Part shown: piece by piece, positions 28,598 to 38,125 of the stretch | How the letters are laid out: each line of letters opens with the position of its first letter | How positions within the stretch are numbered: the stretch's first letter is position 1 | NCBI RefSeq assembly: GCF_002836735.1 | Contig: NZ_PJAS01000075.1 | Location: 62,001 to 126,000, forward strand | Source: Psychrobacter sp. 4Bb | GTDB lineage: Bacteria > Pseudomonadota > Gammaproteobacteria > Pseudomonadales > Moraxellaceae | DNA length: 64,000 nt | Reading direction: 5' to 3' | Position numbers and translations under genes: made by a program | The notes under the pieces: generated by a model | Database searches by the model: none | Seen by the model: the letters and a program-made list of their open reading frames with translations, nothing else | Told to the model about the DNA's origin: nothing

Positions 28598-30100
28598 ATG
28601 ACTGATATTAATAATTTGACAGATATTATCGATTTAGACCAAGTACAAACAGCCTATATCAACGGTCGCTATCTAGCGGTAGATGAATCGCTGACGACTT
28701 TTGAAGATATCAATCCAGCCACTGGTGAAGTATTGGCAACGATTCAGCAAACCAGCAAAGAGCAGATTGATGAAGCCGTAAAAGCCGCACATAAAAGTCA
28801 AAAAGTTTGGGCGGCGATGACAGCGGTCGAGCGTGGCCGCATTTTATCAAAGGCTGTTGAAATATTGCGTGCGCGCAATGATGTGCTCGCCCTACTTGAG
28901 ACCAAAGACACGGGTAAAGCCTACTCTGAGACAAAGTATGTCGATATCGTGACTGGTGCTGATGTCATCGAGTACTATGCAGGGCTTGCGCCAATGATTG
29001 AAGGTCGTCAGATTCCATTGCGTGATACGAGCTTTGTCTATACTCGCCGCGAGCCACTTGGCGTAGTCGCTGGTATTGGTGCATGGAACTATCCTATTCA
29101 GATCGCGATGTGGAAAGCAGCACCTGCACTAGCTGCTGGTAATGCGATGATTTTTAAGCCGTCAGAAGTCACCCCTTTGACTGCCTTAAAACTGGCAGAA
29201 ATATTGACCGAAGCTGGATTGCCAGACGGTGTGTTTAACGTGGTACAAGGCAACTATGAAGTGGGTCAGGCGCTAACTGAACACCCAGATATCGCAAAAG
29301 TATCGTTCACAGGTGGCGTACCAACTGGTAAAAAAGTCATGTCGAGCGCGGCAAGCTCATCTCTAAAAGACGTAACCTTAGAGCTTGGTGGTAAATCGCC
29401 ATTGATCATATTTGATGACGCAGATATCGATACCGCTGCTGACATCGCTATGATGGCCAACTTCTACAGTACTGGTCAGGTATGTACCAATGGCACACGC
29501 GTATTTGTCCCGAAAGCGTTACAAGCGAAGTTTGAGAAAGCCATCCTAACCCGTGTTGAGCGTATTAAACTAGGCGACCCTATGGATGAGAACATCAATA
29601 TGGGTCCACTGGTTAGCTTCCCGCATATGGAGCGCGTGCTTGGCTATATTGAACAAGGTAAAAAAGGCGGCGCACGTCTGTTAACGGGCGGCGCACGCGT
29701 TACGACAAACGAGCTTGCCAACGGCGCATTTGTCGCACCGACAGTATTCACTGATTGCACGGACGATATGACTATCGTACGCGAAGAAATCTTTGGCCCA
29801 GTGATGTCGATATTGACTTACGAGACCGAAGAAGAAGTTATTCGCCGTGCCAATGATACCGATTACGGCTTGGCCGCTGGGGTTGTGACTGCAGATCTAA
29901 AACGCGCACATCGAGTCATCGCTCAGATCGAAGCTGGCATCTGCTGGTTGAATACGTGGGGCGAGTCGGCAGCACAAATGCCAGTAGGCGGCTATAAGCA
30001 TTCTGGTATCGGCCGCGAAAACGGTATCGAAGCGCTCGAACACTATACTCAGACCAAATCTATCCAAGTAGAGTTGGGTGCGTTTGAATCTGTCTTTTAA
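28598..30100 (+). CDS. betB: betaine-aldehyde dehydrogenase
   Basis: NAD-dependent oxidation of betaine aldehyde to glycine betaine. Seen: WNYP with N164, general base E262 in LELGGKSPL, catalytic C296 in [14 protein letters not shown], and the C-terminal [17 protein letters not shown]. The [12 protein letters not shown] form is the BetB signature. At 500 residues it is normal. CTAAGGAG stands 7 bases before ATG. betA follows after 106-118 bases, giving the two-step choline-to-betaine pathway. Confidence 0.94.
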   Translation: MTDINNLTDIIDLDQVQTAYINGRYLAVDESLTTFEDINPATGEVLATIQQTSKEQIDEAVKAAHKSQKVWAAMTAVERGRILSKAVEILRARNDVLALLETKDTGKAYSETKYVDIVTGADVIEYYAGLAPMIEGRQIPLRDTSFVYTRREPLGVVAGIGAWNYPIQIAMWKAAPALAAGNAMIFKPSEVTPLTALKLAEILTEAGLPDGVFNVVQGNYEVGQALTEHPDIAKVSFTGGVPTGKKVMSSAASSSLKDVTLELGGKSPLIIFDDADIDTAADIAMMANFYSTGQVCTNGTRVFVPKALQAKFEKAILTRVERIKLGDPMDENINMGPLVSFPHMERVLGYIEQGKKGGARLLTGGARVTTNELANGAFVAPTVFTDCTDDMTIVREEIFGPVMSILTYETEEEVIRRANDTDYGLAAGVVTADLKRAHRVIAQIEAGICWLNTWGESAAQMPVGGYKHSGIGRENGIEALEHYTQTKSIQVELGAFESVF

Positions 30101-30218
30101 TCAATCTTATTGAGAAAAATGAAGCCAGTAAGGTTTCTTATTAGCTTTAATTTAGCCTTTTTAGGACATCTTACTGACCCTAAACGATTTATGTTTTTTC
30201 AATATTATGGAGTATGTT

Positions 30219-31919
30219 ATGACATCAACCACACCTGAGTATGACTATATTATCGTTGGTGCAGGTTCAGCAGGAAATGTGCTGGCCACACGTCTGACCG
30301 AAGATGCCAGTATTAAGGTACTGCTGTTAGAAGCGGGTCGCCCAGATTATCGTTTTGACTTCCGTACCCAAATGCCAGCTGCACTTGCAATGCCGCTACA
30401 AGGGACGACTTATAACTGGGGTTACAAGACAGATCCTGAGCCATATATGAATAACCGTGTCATGGACTGTGGCCGCGGCAAAGGGCTAGGTGGCTCATCA
30501 CTGATTAACGGTATGTGCTATATCCGTGGTAATGCGCTAGATTTTGATGATTGGTCTAAGATAAAAGGTCTGTCAGACTGGACGTATTCGGATTGCTTGC
30601 CGTACTTCAAAAAGCTAGAAAACTGTGACGCTGGCGAGAACGACTATCACGGCGTGGGCGGTCCTGTTGAAATGACTACCTCAAAGCCAGGAGTCAATCC
30701 ACTGTTCCAAGCTATGATTGAAGCGGGCGTACAAGCTGGCTATCCACGTACCGAAGATCTAAACGGCTATCAGCAAGAAGGTTTTGGTCCGATGGATCGA
30801 TTCGTGACGCCTAACGGTCGCCGTGCATCAACAGCTCGCGGCTATCTTGACCGTGCTAAACCGCGTAGCAATATCACGATTTTGACGGGTGCGTTGACTG
30901 ACGTAATTTTATTCGACGGCAAGCGCGCTGTCGGTGTCAAAGTCGAACACGAAGGCCAGACCAAAAACTTCCATGCCGCTCGCGAAGTAATTGTCTCATC
31001 TGGTGCGATTGCCTCACCGCAACTACTGCAACGTTCAGGTATCGGTCCTGGTCAATGGTTAAAAGACGCTGGCGTGACTGAAATATTGGATCTGCCAGGT
31101 GTCGGTAATAATTTACAAGACCATCTAGAGCTATATATGCAGTATGAATGCAAACTGCCAGTATCGATCGCGCCTGCTAATAAATGGTGGAATAAGCCTG
31201 CGATTGGTGCGGAATGGTTATTCAACGGTACAGGCCTTGGTGCGTCTAACCAATTCGAAGGTGGCGGTTTCATCCGTACCGATGAGAAGTTTACCCATCC
31301 AAATATTCAGTATCACTTCTTGCCACTAGCTGTACGCTACGATGGCCGCAGTGCTGTCAAATCACATAGCTTCCAAGCGCACGTCGGCTCACTGCGCTCA
31401 CCAAGCCGTGGCCGCGTCAAGCTAAAATCACGTGACCCGAAAGCGCATCCAAGCATTTTGTTTAATTACATGTCACATGATCAGGACTGGCAAGAGTTCC
31501 GTGCTGCGATGCGTATCACACGTGAAATCATGCATCAGCCAGCACTTGATCCTTATCGTGGACGTGCGATTGCACCGACCGATGATCTGGTCACCGATGC
31601 TCAATTAGATGAATACGTACGCAATCATAGTGAGACGGCTTATCATCCATCTTGTACTTGTGCGATGGGTGAAGATAACGATTCGGTAGTAAATGGCGAA
31701 GGTCTGGTACATGGTATTGATGGCTTGCGAGTCGTCGATGCGTCTATCATGCCCAATATTATCAGTGGCAATCTCAATGCTACGACTATTATGCTCGCCG
31801 AAAAAATCGTCGACAAGATGAGAGGCGTACAGTTGCCACGTTCAACGGCAGATTATTATGTGGCCAATGGTGCACCGCTGCGCTCAGAGCCAATGCGCGA
31901 TTATCTCTCGACGGTGTAG
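30219..31919 (+). CDS. betA: choline dehydrogenase
   Basis: FAD-dependent, membrane-associated oxidation of choline to betaine aldehyde. Seen: GAGSAG (14-19), GMC signature [20 protein letters not shown], second signature [18 protein letters not shown], and the active-site His in [10 protein letters not shown] plus [12 protein letters not shown]. At 566 residues it is the BetA length. I chose ATG 30219 because GGAG (30209-30212) lies 6 bases before it; the ATG four codons upstream overlaps that Shine-Dalgarno. Confidence 0.95.
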   Translation: MTSTTPEYDYIIVGAGSAGNVLATRLTEDASIKVLLLEAGRPDYRFDFRTQMPAALAMPLQGTTYNWGYKTDPEPYMNNRVMDCGRGKGLGGSSLINGMCYIRGNALDFDDWSKIKGLSDWTYSDCLPYFKKLENCDAGENDYHGVGGPVEMTTSKPGVNPLFQAMIEAGVQAGYPRTEDLNGYQQEGFGPMDRFVTPNGRRASTARGYLDRAKPRSNITILTGALTDVILFDGKRAVGVKVEHEGQTKNFHAAREVIVSSGAIASPQLLQRSGIGPGQWLKDAGVTEILDLPGVGNNLQDHLELYMQYECKLPVSIAPANKWWNKPAIGAEWLFNGTGLGASNQFEGGGFIRTDEKFTHPNIQYHFLPLAVRYDGRSAVKSHSFQAHVGSLRSPSRGRVKLKSRDPKAHPSILFNYMSHDQDWQEFRAAMRITREIMHQPALDPYRGRAIAPTDDLVTDAQLDEYVRNHSETAYHPSCTCAMGEDNDSVVNGEGLVHGIDGLRVVDASIMPNIISGNLNATTIMLAEKIVDKMRGVQLPRSTADYYVANGAPLRSEPMRDYLSTV

Positions 31920-31980
31920 GCTGCGATATAAGCCTGCATACAGGTTACTGAATAAATAACGATATGAGAAAATTTTAACC

Positions 31981-32009
31981 AAAAGGCCTTTCCAAGTAGA
32001 GGCCTTTTC
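31981..32009 (+). terminator. terminator of the bet operon
   Basis: AAAAGGCCT / AGGCCTTTT perfect stem with an 11-base loop, ending in T4. Confidence 0.75.
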
Positions 32010-32210
32010 TATCAGCGCTAACGTATTAGAATAATGAATACCGTTCAGGTTGAATTTGTTTATAATTTTATTAGCTTTTTATTTATTGGTACTGCTTTGT
32101 CCGTCATGCGGTTGGTTCTACGTATACGGTTATAGATCATCAGTCTACTATTAGACGATGCCGGACAAAGCAATATCGGACCCTGTTTAATTTATCTATT
32201 GAGGTCTTTT

Positions 32211-34256
32211 ATGTACAGTTCGCCATCACAAGATGTGACGAAACCTCTGACCCTAAACAAAACGGTGTTTATGGGCTCAGCTATTATTTCTATTTTATTG
32301 ATAATCTGGACCATCGTTTTTCCAGATTATAGTGAGGCCTTGTTGAGCGCAAGCATGACTTGGGTATCAGACAAGTTTGGCTGGTATTATATGTTGGTGG
32401 TTGCCGCTTATAGTATCTTTGCGTTGTTTGTTGGTTTTTCTAAATACGGCGATATCAAGCTTGGTCAAGACCACGAAAAAGCACAATTTCCGTTTTTAGC
32501 GTGGGCGGCCATGCTGTTCTCAGCGGGTATTGGTATTGACCTGTTGTTCTTTGGCGCCTCTGAGCCTTTGATGCATTATTTGACCCCGCATACAGGCCTA
32601 GAGCCTGCGAGTGCTGAGGCCATGCGCGAAGCACTTGCGCAAACCTTTTTACATTGGGGTCTGCATGGTTGGGGTATTTATGCACTAATCGGTATGGCGC
32701 TGGCTTACTTTGCTTATCGCAAAAATATGCCACTCGCGCTACGCTCGCCGCTGACACCGATATTTGGTGAACGTTTAATCAAGGGCTGGCTAGGCGATGG
32801 TATTGATACTTTTGGCGTCGTCTGTACATTGATGGGTATTGCGACCAGTTTGGGTATTGGGGTATTGCAGGCAAATGCTGGCTTGACCCATGTGTTTGGT
32901 ATCGAATCTAGCAAAACGGTTCAGGCGCTCATCATTGTGGGTGTTGTCGCGGCTGCTGCTATCTCTGCGATGACAGGTGTCGAAAAAGGTGTTCGTCGTC
33001 TATCTGAATTCAACATGTTGTCGTCAATACTGCTGTTGCTTGCCATATTGGTAATGGGCAATACGGTGTATCTATTAAATACCTTTACTCAAAATATCGG
33101 TCAATATTTCCAAACCATCATTTATAAAACCTTTGACGTTTATGCTTATGACGGTGCTGCTGGTGCCGAGTGGAAATCTTGGTGGACGATATTTTTCTGG
33201 GCATGGTGGGTAGCTTGGGCACCATTTGTAGGTCTATTTATTGCACGTATTAGTCGTGGCCGTACGTTACGCGAGTTTGTATTTGGCGTGATGTTTATTC
33301 CGCTTGGGTTTATTTTTGCATGGTTCTCTATCTTTGGTAATTCAGCGATAGACTTGGTTGCCAATGGCGCAACAGAGCTGGGTGAAATTGCGGTCAATGA
33401 TGCGGCAATGGGCATGTTTGCGCTGTTTGAATACTTCCCTTACAGTGAAGTATTGTCATTTGCTGGTGTGGTTATTGGTCTTATTTTCTTTGTGACTTCT
33501 GCTGACTCAGGCGCTTTAGTATTAGCGAACTTGAGCTCAAGAGGTATGACCAATGATACCGATGCTCCTGTTTGGTTACGTCTGTTTTGGGCAGCAGCGA
33601 CTGGTCTTATTACGTTAGGATTGTTATTTGCAGGTGGTTTTGCCTCATTGCAATCTGTCTCTGTCATTGCAGGTTTACCATTCTCTATTATTCTTGTGCT
33701 CTACATGATGTCTATGTGGAAGTCGCTAAAAGAAGAAGGCAATAAGCGTAAAGCAAGTACAATCGGCACGGCAAATGTGTTGGACAGTGGGAAGAGCTGG
33801 AAAGCGCGCTTGCAACGTATTGTGAGTTTCCCAGGCCATGCACAGGTTGAAAAATTCTTGCATACGGTCGTGATGCCAGCGATGTCTGAGGTCGAAAAAG
33901 AGTTTAAAGCAGGTGGTCTCAAAACTTCTTTGGATACCAAAAACCTTGCCAGTATCGGTGAAGGTATCGATGCAGGCATGGACCAAGATAGTGGTCAGGT
34001 AGACGGTCTAAAACTGCGTGTCGGTCATGGTGATGAAGATGACTTTATTTATGAAGTCAATCTGATTAAAGCTCATCGTCCTAACTTTACATTGAGCACA
34101 TCTACCAAGCACGCAGAGTATTACTACCGTGCGGAAGTGTTCTTAAGTGAAGGCTCGCAAGAGTATGACTTGGTTGGCTACTCAAAAGAGCAGGTATTGG
34201 TTGATATTTTAAATCAGTATGAGCGTCATTTGCAGTATCTGCATTTAGAGCGTTAA
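32211..34256 (+). CDS. betT: BCCT-family choline transporter (BetT type)
   Basis: Twelve-helix uptake carrier for choline (or betaine). Seen: the GIGID motif (106-110) in helix 3, where Na+-coupled betaine carriers have GMGIG; the Asp at this place goes with proton-coupled choline carriers. Also the Trp-rich helix 8 segment (FFWAWWVAWAPFVGLFIARI) and SADSGALVLANLSS. The C-terminal tail after about residue 500 is long (180 residues), as in BetT proteins whose tail senses osmotic stress. GAGG stands 6 bases before ATG 32211; the open frame begins slightly upstream at a TTG. Its own terminator makes it a separate transcript next to betBA. Confidence 0.92.
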   Translation: MYSSPSQDVTKPLTLNKTVFMGSAIISILLIIWTIVFPDYSEALLSASMTWVSDKFGWYYMLVVAAYSIFALFVGFSKYGDIKLGQDHEKAQFPFLAWAAMLFSAGIGIDLLFFGASEPLMHYLTPHTGLEPASAEAMREALAQTFLHWGLHGWGIYALIGMALAYFAYRKNMPLALRSPLTPIFGERLIKGWLGDGIDTFGVVCTLMGIATSLGIGVLQANAGLTHVFGIESSKTVQALIIVGVVAAAAISAMTGVEKGVRRLSEFNMLSSILLLLAILVMGNTVYLLNTFTQNIGQYFQTIIYKTFDVYAYDGAAGAEWKSWWTIFFWAWWVAWAPFVGLFIARISRGRTLREFVFGVMFIPLGFIFAWFSIFGNSAIDLVANGATELGEIAVNDAAMGMFALFEYFPYSEVLSFAGVVIGLIFFVTSADSGALVLANLSSRGMTNDTDAPVWLRLFWAAATGLITLGLLFAGGFASLQSVSVIAGLPFSIILVLYMMSMWKSLKEEGNKRKASTIGTANVLDSGKSWKARLQRIVSFPGHAQVEKFLHTVVMPAMSEVEKEFKAGGLKTSLDTKNLASIGEGIDAGMDQDSGQVDGLKLRVGHGDEDDFIYEVNLIKAHRPNFTLSTSTKHAEYYYRAEVFLSEGSQEYDLVGYSKEQVLVDILNQYERHLQYLHLER

Positions 34257-34294
34257 TCAGACACACTTTTTAAGTAAAACTATTAGTAAAAATG

Positions 34295-34330
34295 CCCCCA
34301 TAAGTTGAACGCAGCTTATGGGTTTTTTTA
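34295..34330 (+). terminator. terminator of betT
   Basis: CCCATAAG / CTTATGGG stem with a 10-base loop, followed by T7. Confidence 0.85.
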
Positions 34331-34476
34331 TGAATAACCATTTATAAATAACTATCGTTTGGGTTGAGGGTATATCCCAAATAAGTGGCAAACAAGCGCC
34401 GCAAATATAAGGTAAAATTCATTAAGATTAAATTGATCGACTGATATGCATCTACGTATTAGCAAAGGATACATTT

Positions 34477-34965
34477 GTGACCAAATTAAAGTACATAGCG
34501 CATTACTCAGAACAGATTCAAACTCAAGCTGCTCAGCTTATCAGTGATGGTAGGTTGGGCGAGTATCTGGAAAAAAAGTACCCAACTCAGCATCAAGTCC
34601 AAAGCGACAAAGCGCTTTATCAGTATATAAATGAGATAAAAACCCAATACATGCGTAAGATTGGTCAGCTATCAAATGTCAGCTATAGCAGTAAGCTCAA
34701 GGTTTTAAAGCATGCCCTAGGTATTCATACGACGCAGTCGCGCGTACAGGGAAGTAAGCTCAAATCGCACAATAGCATCACGGTAGCTAGCCTATTTAAA
34801 GACGCGCCGCCAGAGTTTTTGCGCATGATAGTGGTGCACGAGCTTGCCCATTTCAAAGAGCATGAGCATAACAAAGCTTTTTATCAATTATGCTGCCATA
34901 TGGAGCCTGAGTATCATCAATTTGAGCTGGATACGCGACTGTGGTTACACTGGCGAGAGTTGTAA
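34477..34965 (+). CDS. YgjP-like (DUF45) zinc metallopeptidase
   Basis: 162 residues. The zinc site VVHELAHFKEHEHNKAFY contains HELAH plus a third His downstream, the HExxH-x7-H pattern of YgjP/DUF45 proteins, a branch related to M48/SprT peptidases. The N-terminal half is helical and charged. It lacks a signal peptide and membrane helices, so it is probably cytoplasmic. The start is GTG, supported by AAAGGA 7 bases upstream. It is monocistronic; a MITE-like repeat begins 7 bases after the stop. Confidence 0.8.
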   Translation: MTKLKYIAHYSEQIQTQAAQLISDGRLGEYLEKKYPTQHQVQSDKALYQYINEIKTQYMRKIGQLSNVSYSSKLKVLKHALGIHTTQSRVQGSKLKSHNSITVASLFKDAPPEFLRMIVVHELAHFKEHEHNKAFYQLCCHMEPEYHQFELDTRLWLHWREL

Positions 34966-34971
34966 CACTAA

Positions 34972-35078
34972 TATAGTCATTCCACTATAAAAGTATTACG
35001 GCGTTAGCCTCGCTTGAAGTATCAAATATACCTCTGCACTCGGTTGCCTTGTACTACTTTTAAATTGAATCGACTATA
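34972..35078. repeat. MITE-like intergenic repeat, copy A (107 bp)
   Basis: It begins TATAGTC and ends GACTATA. The ends are extended imperfect inverted repeats (left TATAGTCATTCCACTATAAA, right complement TATAGTCGATTCAATTTAAA, both followed by AGTA-TAC). It shares order and many positions with copy B at 35657-35764, notably ACGG-GT-AG-CTCGCTT and CGG-T-CCTTGTA. A TA target duplication is possible. Confidence 0.75.
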
Positions 35079-35226
35079 GTATGAATAACAACCTTAACAA
35101 GGTTCATAGTGATGTTAACAACCGCCACATAAATATCGTGTCTTCTTTTAAGCCAATCATCTGAGCCGCCAGAATTACGTTATAATCCTAACCACACACG
35201 ATATAGTCCATAAAAGGTTGTAAACA

Positions 35227-35649
35227 ATGATTAATACCAAAATATATAAAGCCATTTACACCTTAGCCGAAGAGTTATTAGAAGCGGATCGCAGAGGCAA
35301 TCAAGAAAAATTTGATTCGCTGTATGCTGAACTAAACGCCATTTGTACCGATAATGAAGGCACTGACAAAGACCACCCAGAACAATGGGAAACGCTTGCT
35401 GATTTCACAGAAGATTTGGACGCAGCGCTGGTCATTTATGACAAAGCATTGGCCAAAGCTACTGCCATTAACTCAAAAGATCATATGTCATCGATTGCTT
35501 TTTCTATGGCGGTGCTACAGCTTGAGACAGGTGAAAAAGAAGCCGCTATCCAAAGTCTGCAAAATGCCAAAGTCACAGCCAATAAAATAGAAGATAAAGA
35601 GTTCAAGGTTGAGATTGATGAGATGCTTACGAAGCTATTGGCAGAGTAG
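35227..35649 (+). CDS. small TPR-like protein
   Basis: A 140-residue acidic helical protein. Residues about 58-130 (DFTEDLDAALVIYDKALAKA, then AFSMAVLQLETGEKEAAIQSLQNAK) have the spacing of two tetratricopeptide units. No signal peptide or catalytic motif is visible. It is probably a protein-interaction factor of unknown role. AAAAGG lies 9 bases before ATG. It stands alone between two copies of a MITE-like repeat. Confidence 0.65.
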   Translation: MINTKIYKAIYTLAEELLEADRRGNQEKFDSLYAELNAICTDNEGTDKDHPEQWETLADFTEDLDAALVIYDKALAKATAINSKDHMSSIAFSMAVLQLETGEKEAAIQSLQNAKVTANKIEDKEFKVEIDEMLTKLLAE

Positions 35650-35656
35650 TTTGGTT

Positions 35657-35764
35657 TATAGTCAGTCCTCTACAAATTGGGTACGGTGTCAGTCTCGCTT
35701 AGCCTACTACTTGTACTACTTCCATTCGGCTTCCTTGTATCCAAGTTATATTGAACCGACTATA
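35657..35764. repeat. MITE-like intergenic repeat, copy B (108 bp)
   Basis: Same termini TATAGTC / GACTATA as copy A and the same orientation and internal order. The ends are imperfect inverted repeats (left TATAGTCAGTCCTCTACAAA, right complement TATAGTCGGTTCAATATAAC). It ends 16 bases before the next start codon, so it may carry regulatory sequence for the amine oxidase gene. Confidence 0.75.
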
Positions 35765-35780
35765 AATAGGGTAATCAGTT

Positions 35781-36920
35781 ATGCAAGATATACCTGTGGT
35801 AATCGTTGGTGGTGGGTTAAGTGGATTATATGCCGCCTTCTTATTAGAGCAAAAGGGTATAGCTTATAGACTGCTAGAGGCGCGTGATACCTTTGGTGGT
35901 CGCATTGCAGTTGCTAAATATCCAGATGCACATGCTACTAATAACAATACTGATATTGACCAAGCAGAATCAAGTGCCGCGTTCGACTTGGGTCCATCTT
36001 GGTTTTGGCCTGATTATCAAACGCAATTAAGTAGTCTGGTTGAATCGTTAAATTTATCACGTTTTGCGCAGTTCGAAGAAGGCGATATGATGGTTGAGCG
36101 CATTGCCAATCAGCCACCTGTGCGTATGCAAGGTTACAAAAGCGCACCACCTTCTATGCGTCTAGTCGGTGGTATGGCTGCTTTAACTGATGCGCTATAT
36201 GCTCGAGATGCTAGTTGTATTATGACCAGTCAAACGGTAAGGCAGTTGAACAAGACGTCTCAATATATTGAAGTACAGAGCGAAGACAGCTCTGGGCATA
36301 TGACCACGCTCCGAGCGAAACATGTGCTACTTGCGTTACCGCCTCGATTGGTAGAAGGCCGGATAGCATTTCAGCCAGCACTACCGCAAGACTTAAGTGA
36401 ACAGTGGCGCGAGACAGCCACTTGGATGGCGCCTCATGCCAAATACGTCGCTGTTTATGAATCACCATTTTGGCGAGATGCTGGTTTCTCGGGTGCCGCG
36501 CGTAGTGCAATAGGGCCGCTCACTGAGATACATGATGCTTCTACGTTAGAGGGCGATGGCGCGTTGTTTGGTTTTTTTGGCGTTCCTGTTCAAGTACGAC
36601 AGAGCGTCTCTGATACGGTGCTAAAAGAACATTGCCGTGCCCAGTTAGTACGACTATTCGGTGAGCAGGCGAATACTACAAAAGCTGAATATCTCAAAGA
36701 CTGGGCAAAAGACCCATTAACAGCGATGTCTGCTGATGCCAGCGGTAACGGTCAACATGCAGTAGCACCGCCATCCAAACCAAAAACGGGCATGTGGCAA
36801 GACTGTATAACAGGTTGTGGTAGTGAGTGGTCAGCGCAGTTCCCTGGCTATGTCGCTGGGGCAATTGATGCAGCAACCGTCGCTGTACAAAGCCTACCTG
36901 CTACCATTTTGCGCCAGTAG
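35781..36920 (+). CDS. cytoplasmic FAD-dependent amine oxidase-like protein
   Basis: 379 residues. N-terminal dinucleotide motif VVIVGGGLSGLYAA (G10-x-G-x-x-G15), E in LLEARDTFGGRI, substrate-domain motifs LGPSWFWPDYQ and MRLVGGMAALTDAL, and a short C-terminal FAD segment (FPGYVAGAIDAA). It belongs to the flavin monoamine oxidase family but is shorter than usual (about 430-450), and lacks a signal peptide. AGGG lies 9 bases before ATG, just inside the spacer left by the repeat. The substrate is unknown; it is distinct from the exported amine oxidase at 42.6-44.2 kb. Confidence 0.8.
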   Translation: MQDIPVVIVGGGLSGLYAAFLLEQKGIAYRLLEARDTFGGRIAVAKYPDAHATNNNTDIDQAESSAAFDLGPSWFWPDYQTQLSSLVESLNLSRFAQFEEGDMMVERIANQPPVRMQGYKSAPPSMRLVGGMAALTDALYARDASCIMTSQTVRQLNKTSQYIEVQSEDSSGHMTTLRAKHVLLALPPRLVEGRIAFQPALPQDLSEQWRETATWMAPHAKYVAVYESPFWRDAGFSGAARSAIGPLTEIHDASTLEGDGALFGFFGVPVQVRQSVSDTVLKEHCRAQLVRLFGEQANTTKAEYLKDWAKDPLTAMSADASGNGQHAVAPPSKPKTGMWQDCITGCGSEWSAQFPGYVAGAIDAATVAVQSLPATILRQ

Positions 36921-36977
36921 TTATTATAAAAGCCATCAAACATGATTAAGAAAGTTCGTCATCCAATAGGATAGTCG

Positions 36978-37922
36978 ATGAATGACTCGCTCAAGCAAAC
37001 CAGTATTCATAAAACCACTTGGCTGGTGCCTTTTGTTTGTCTACTGGCAGGCGGTGCACTCACTGGTATCTCGACCAATGTGGCAAAGTACGCTATCGAT
37101 GTCGGTCTGACCCCATTAGGGTTTTTGTTTTGGTCGATTACTGGCGCTGCTGTTATCTTACTGATGGTAGCGCTCATCAGAAAAGAACTCCCTCCTCTTA
37201 ATGCTCGGAGCTTAGAGTATTACTTTGTCGCGGCGCTTGTCAGTGTCGCGGCCGCCAACTTACTGTTATTTTCTGCCATTCCTCATGTGGGCGCAGGTTT
37301 CGTCGCCCTAATCCTCTCATTGCCGCCACTACTAACGTATCTTGGCGCGCTGATACTACGTATAGAGAAATTTTATATTGTCCGTGCGCTTGGGGTCATC
37401 GCAGCACTCATCGGGGCAGGAGCATTAGCCATACATAAATTCTCTGCGCCAGATTCTAGTGTGTTTTGGATTTTAATCGCGCTTTGTGGGCCAGTGCTAC
37501 TCGCTATTGGCAATATATATCGGACATTACGCTGGCCCGATAATGCGTCTTCTGGTGCACTCGCTCCAGGTATGTTGATTGCAGCAGCGCTGCTGCTAGG
37601 GTTATTCAGTATGATGTCAGATTTCTCTATTGCTGTACCTTTAGATTTAGAGAATTGGTTGCCGCTAAGCATGATAGCTATACAAGCATGCGTGTTCGCT
37701 GGACAGTTTTTACTATTATTTCTATTGCAAAAGACAGGTGGGCCCGTGTTACTGAGTTTGTTAGGCGCAGTAGGAGCCATTGTCGGCGTGCCCGTCGCTA
37801 TTTTTTTGCAAGGGGAGAGTCCTCCAGAAGGTTTATTTTTAGGCGCCACCTTAATTGCGATTGGCGTGGCATTGGTAACATGGGGCGGCGTAAAAATAGC
37901 AAGAGTAAAAGAAGAGGTTTAA
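36978..37922 (+). CDS. DMT-superfamily (EamA) permease
   Basis: 314 residues, ten predicted membrane helices in two EamA repeats (about residues 15-140 and 160-305). The first repeat has PLGFLFWSITGAAVILLMVA and ISLPPLLTYLGALI-like segments; the second ends GLFLGATLIAIGVALVTWGG. Such permeases export amino acids or metabolites; the substrate cannot be inferred. It is 57 bases after the amine oxidase gene on the same strand, so the two may be co-transcribed. Confidence 0.85.
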   Translation: MNDSLKQTSIHKTTWLVPFVCLLAGGALTGISTNVAKYAIDVGLTPLGFLFWSITGAAVILLMVALIRKELPPLNARSLEYYFVAALVSVAAANLLLFSAIPHVGAGFVALILSLPPLLTYLGALILRIEKFYIVRALGVIAALIGAGALAIHKFSAPDSSVFWILIALCGPVLLAIGNIYRTLRWPDNASSGALAPGMLIAAALLLGLFSMMSDFSIAVPLDLENWLPLSMIAIQACVFAGQFLLLFLLQKTGGPVLLSLLGAVGAIVGVPVAIFLQGESPPEGLFLGATLIAIGVALVTWGGVKIARVKEEV

Positions 37923-38125
37923 TAAGTGTGTATAGGCGATAGCATTAAACTATAGAGTTATTAAAACCGTTACTTCCTAATGGGCACTTCTTATCTCGCT
38001 CGGATTATCAGTCTGGTTATCAGTATCTAGCTTATCAATAGCTGCTATGACTCAATAATTGGTTACGATTAACTTAAATCACTTTTTGTGGATATGACAA
38101 AAAAGGAGTATAAGTATCGTGGTTA

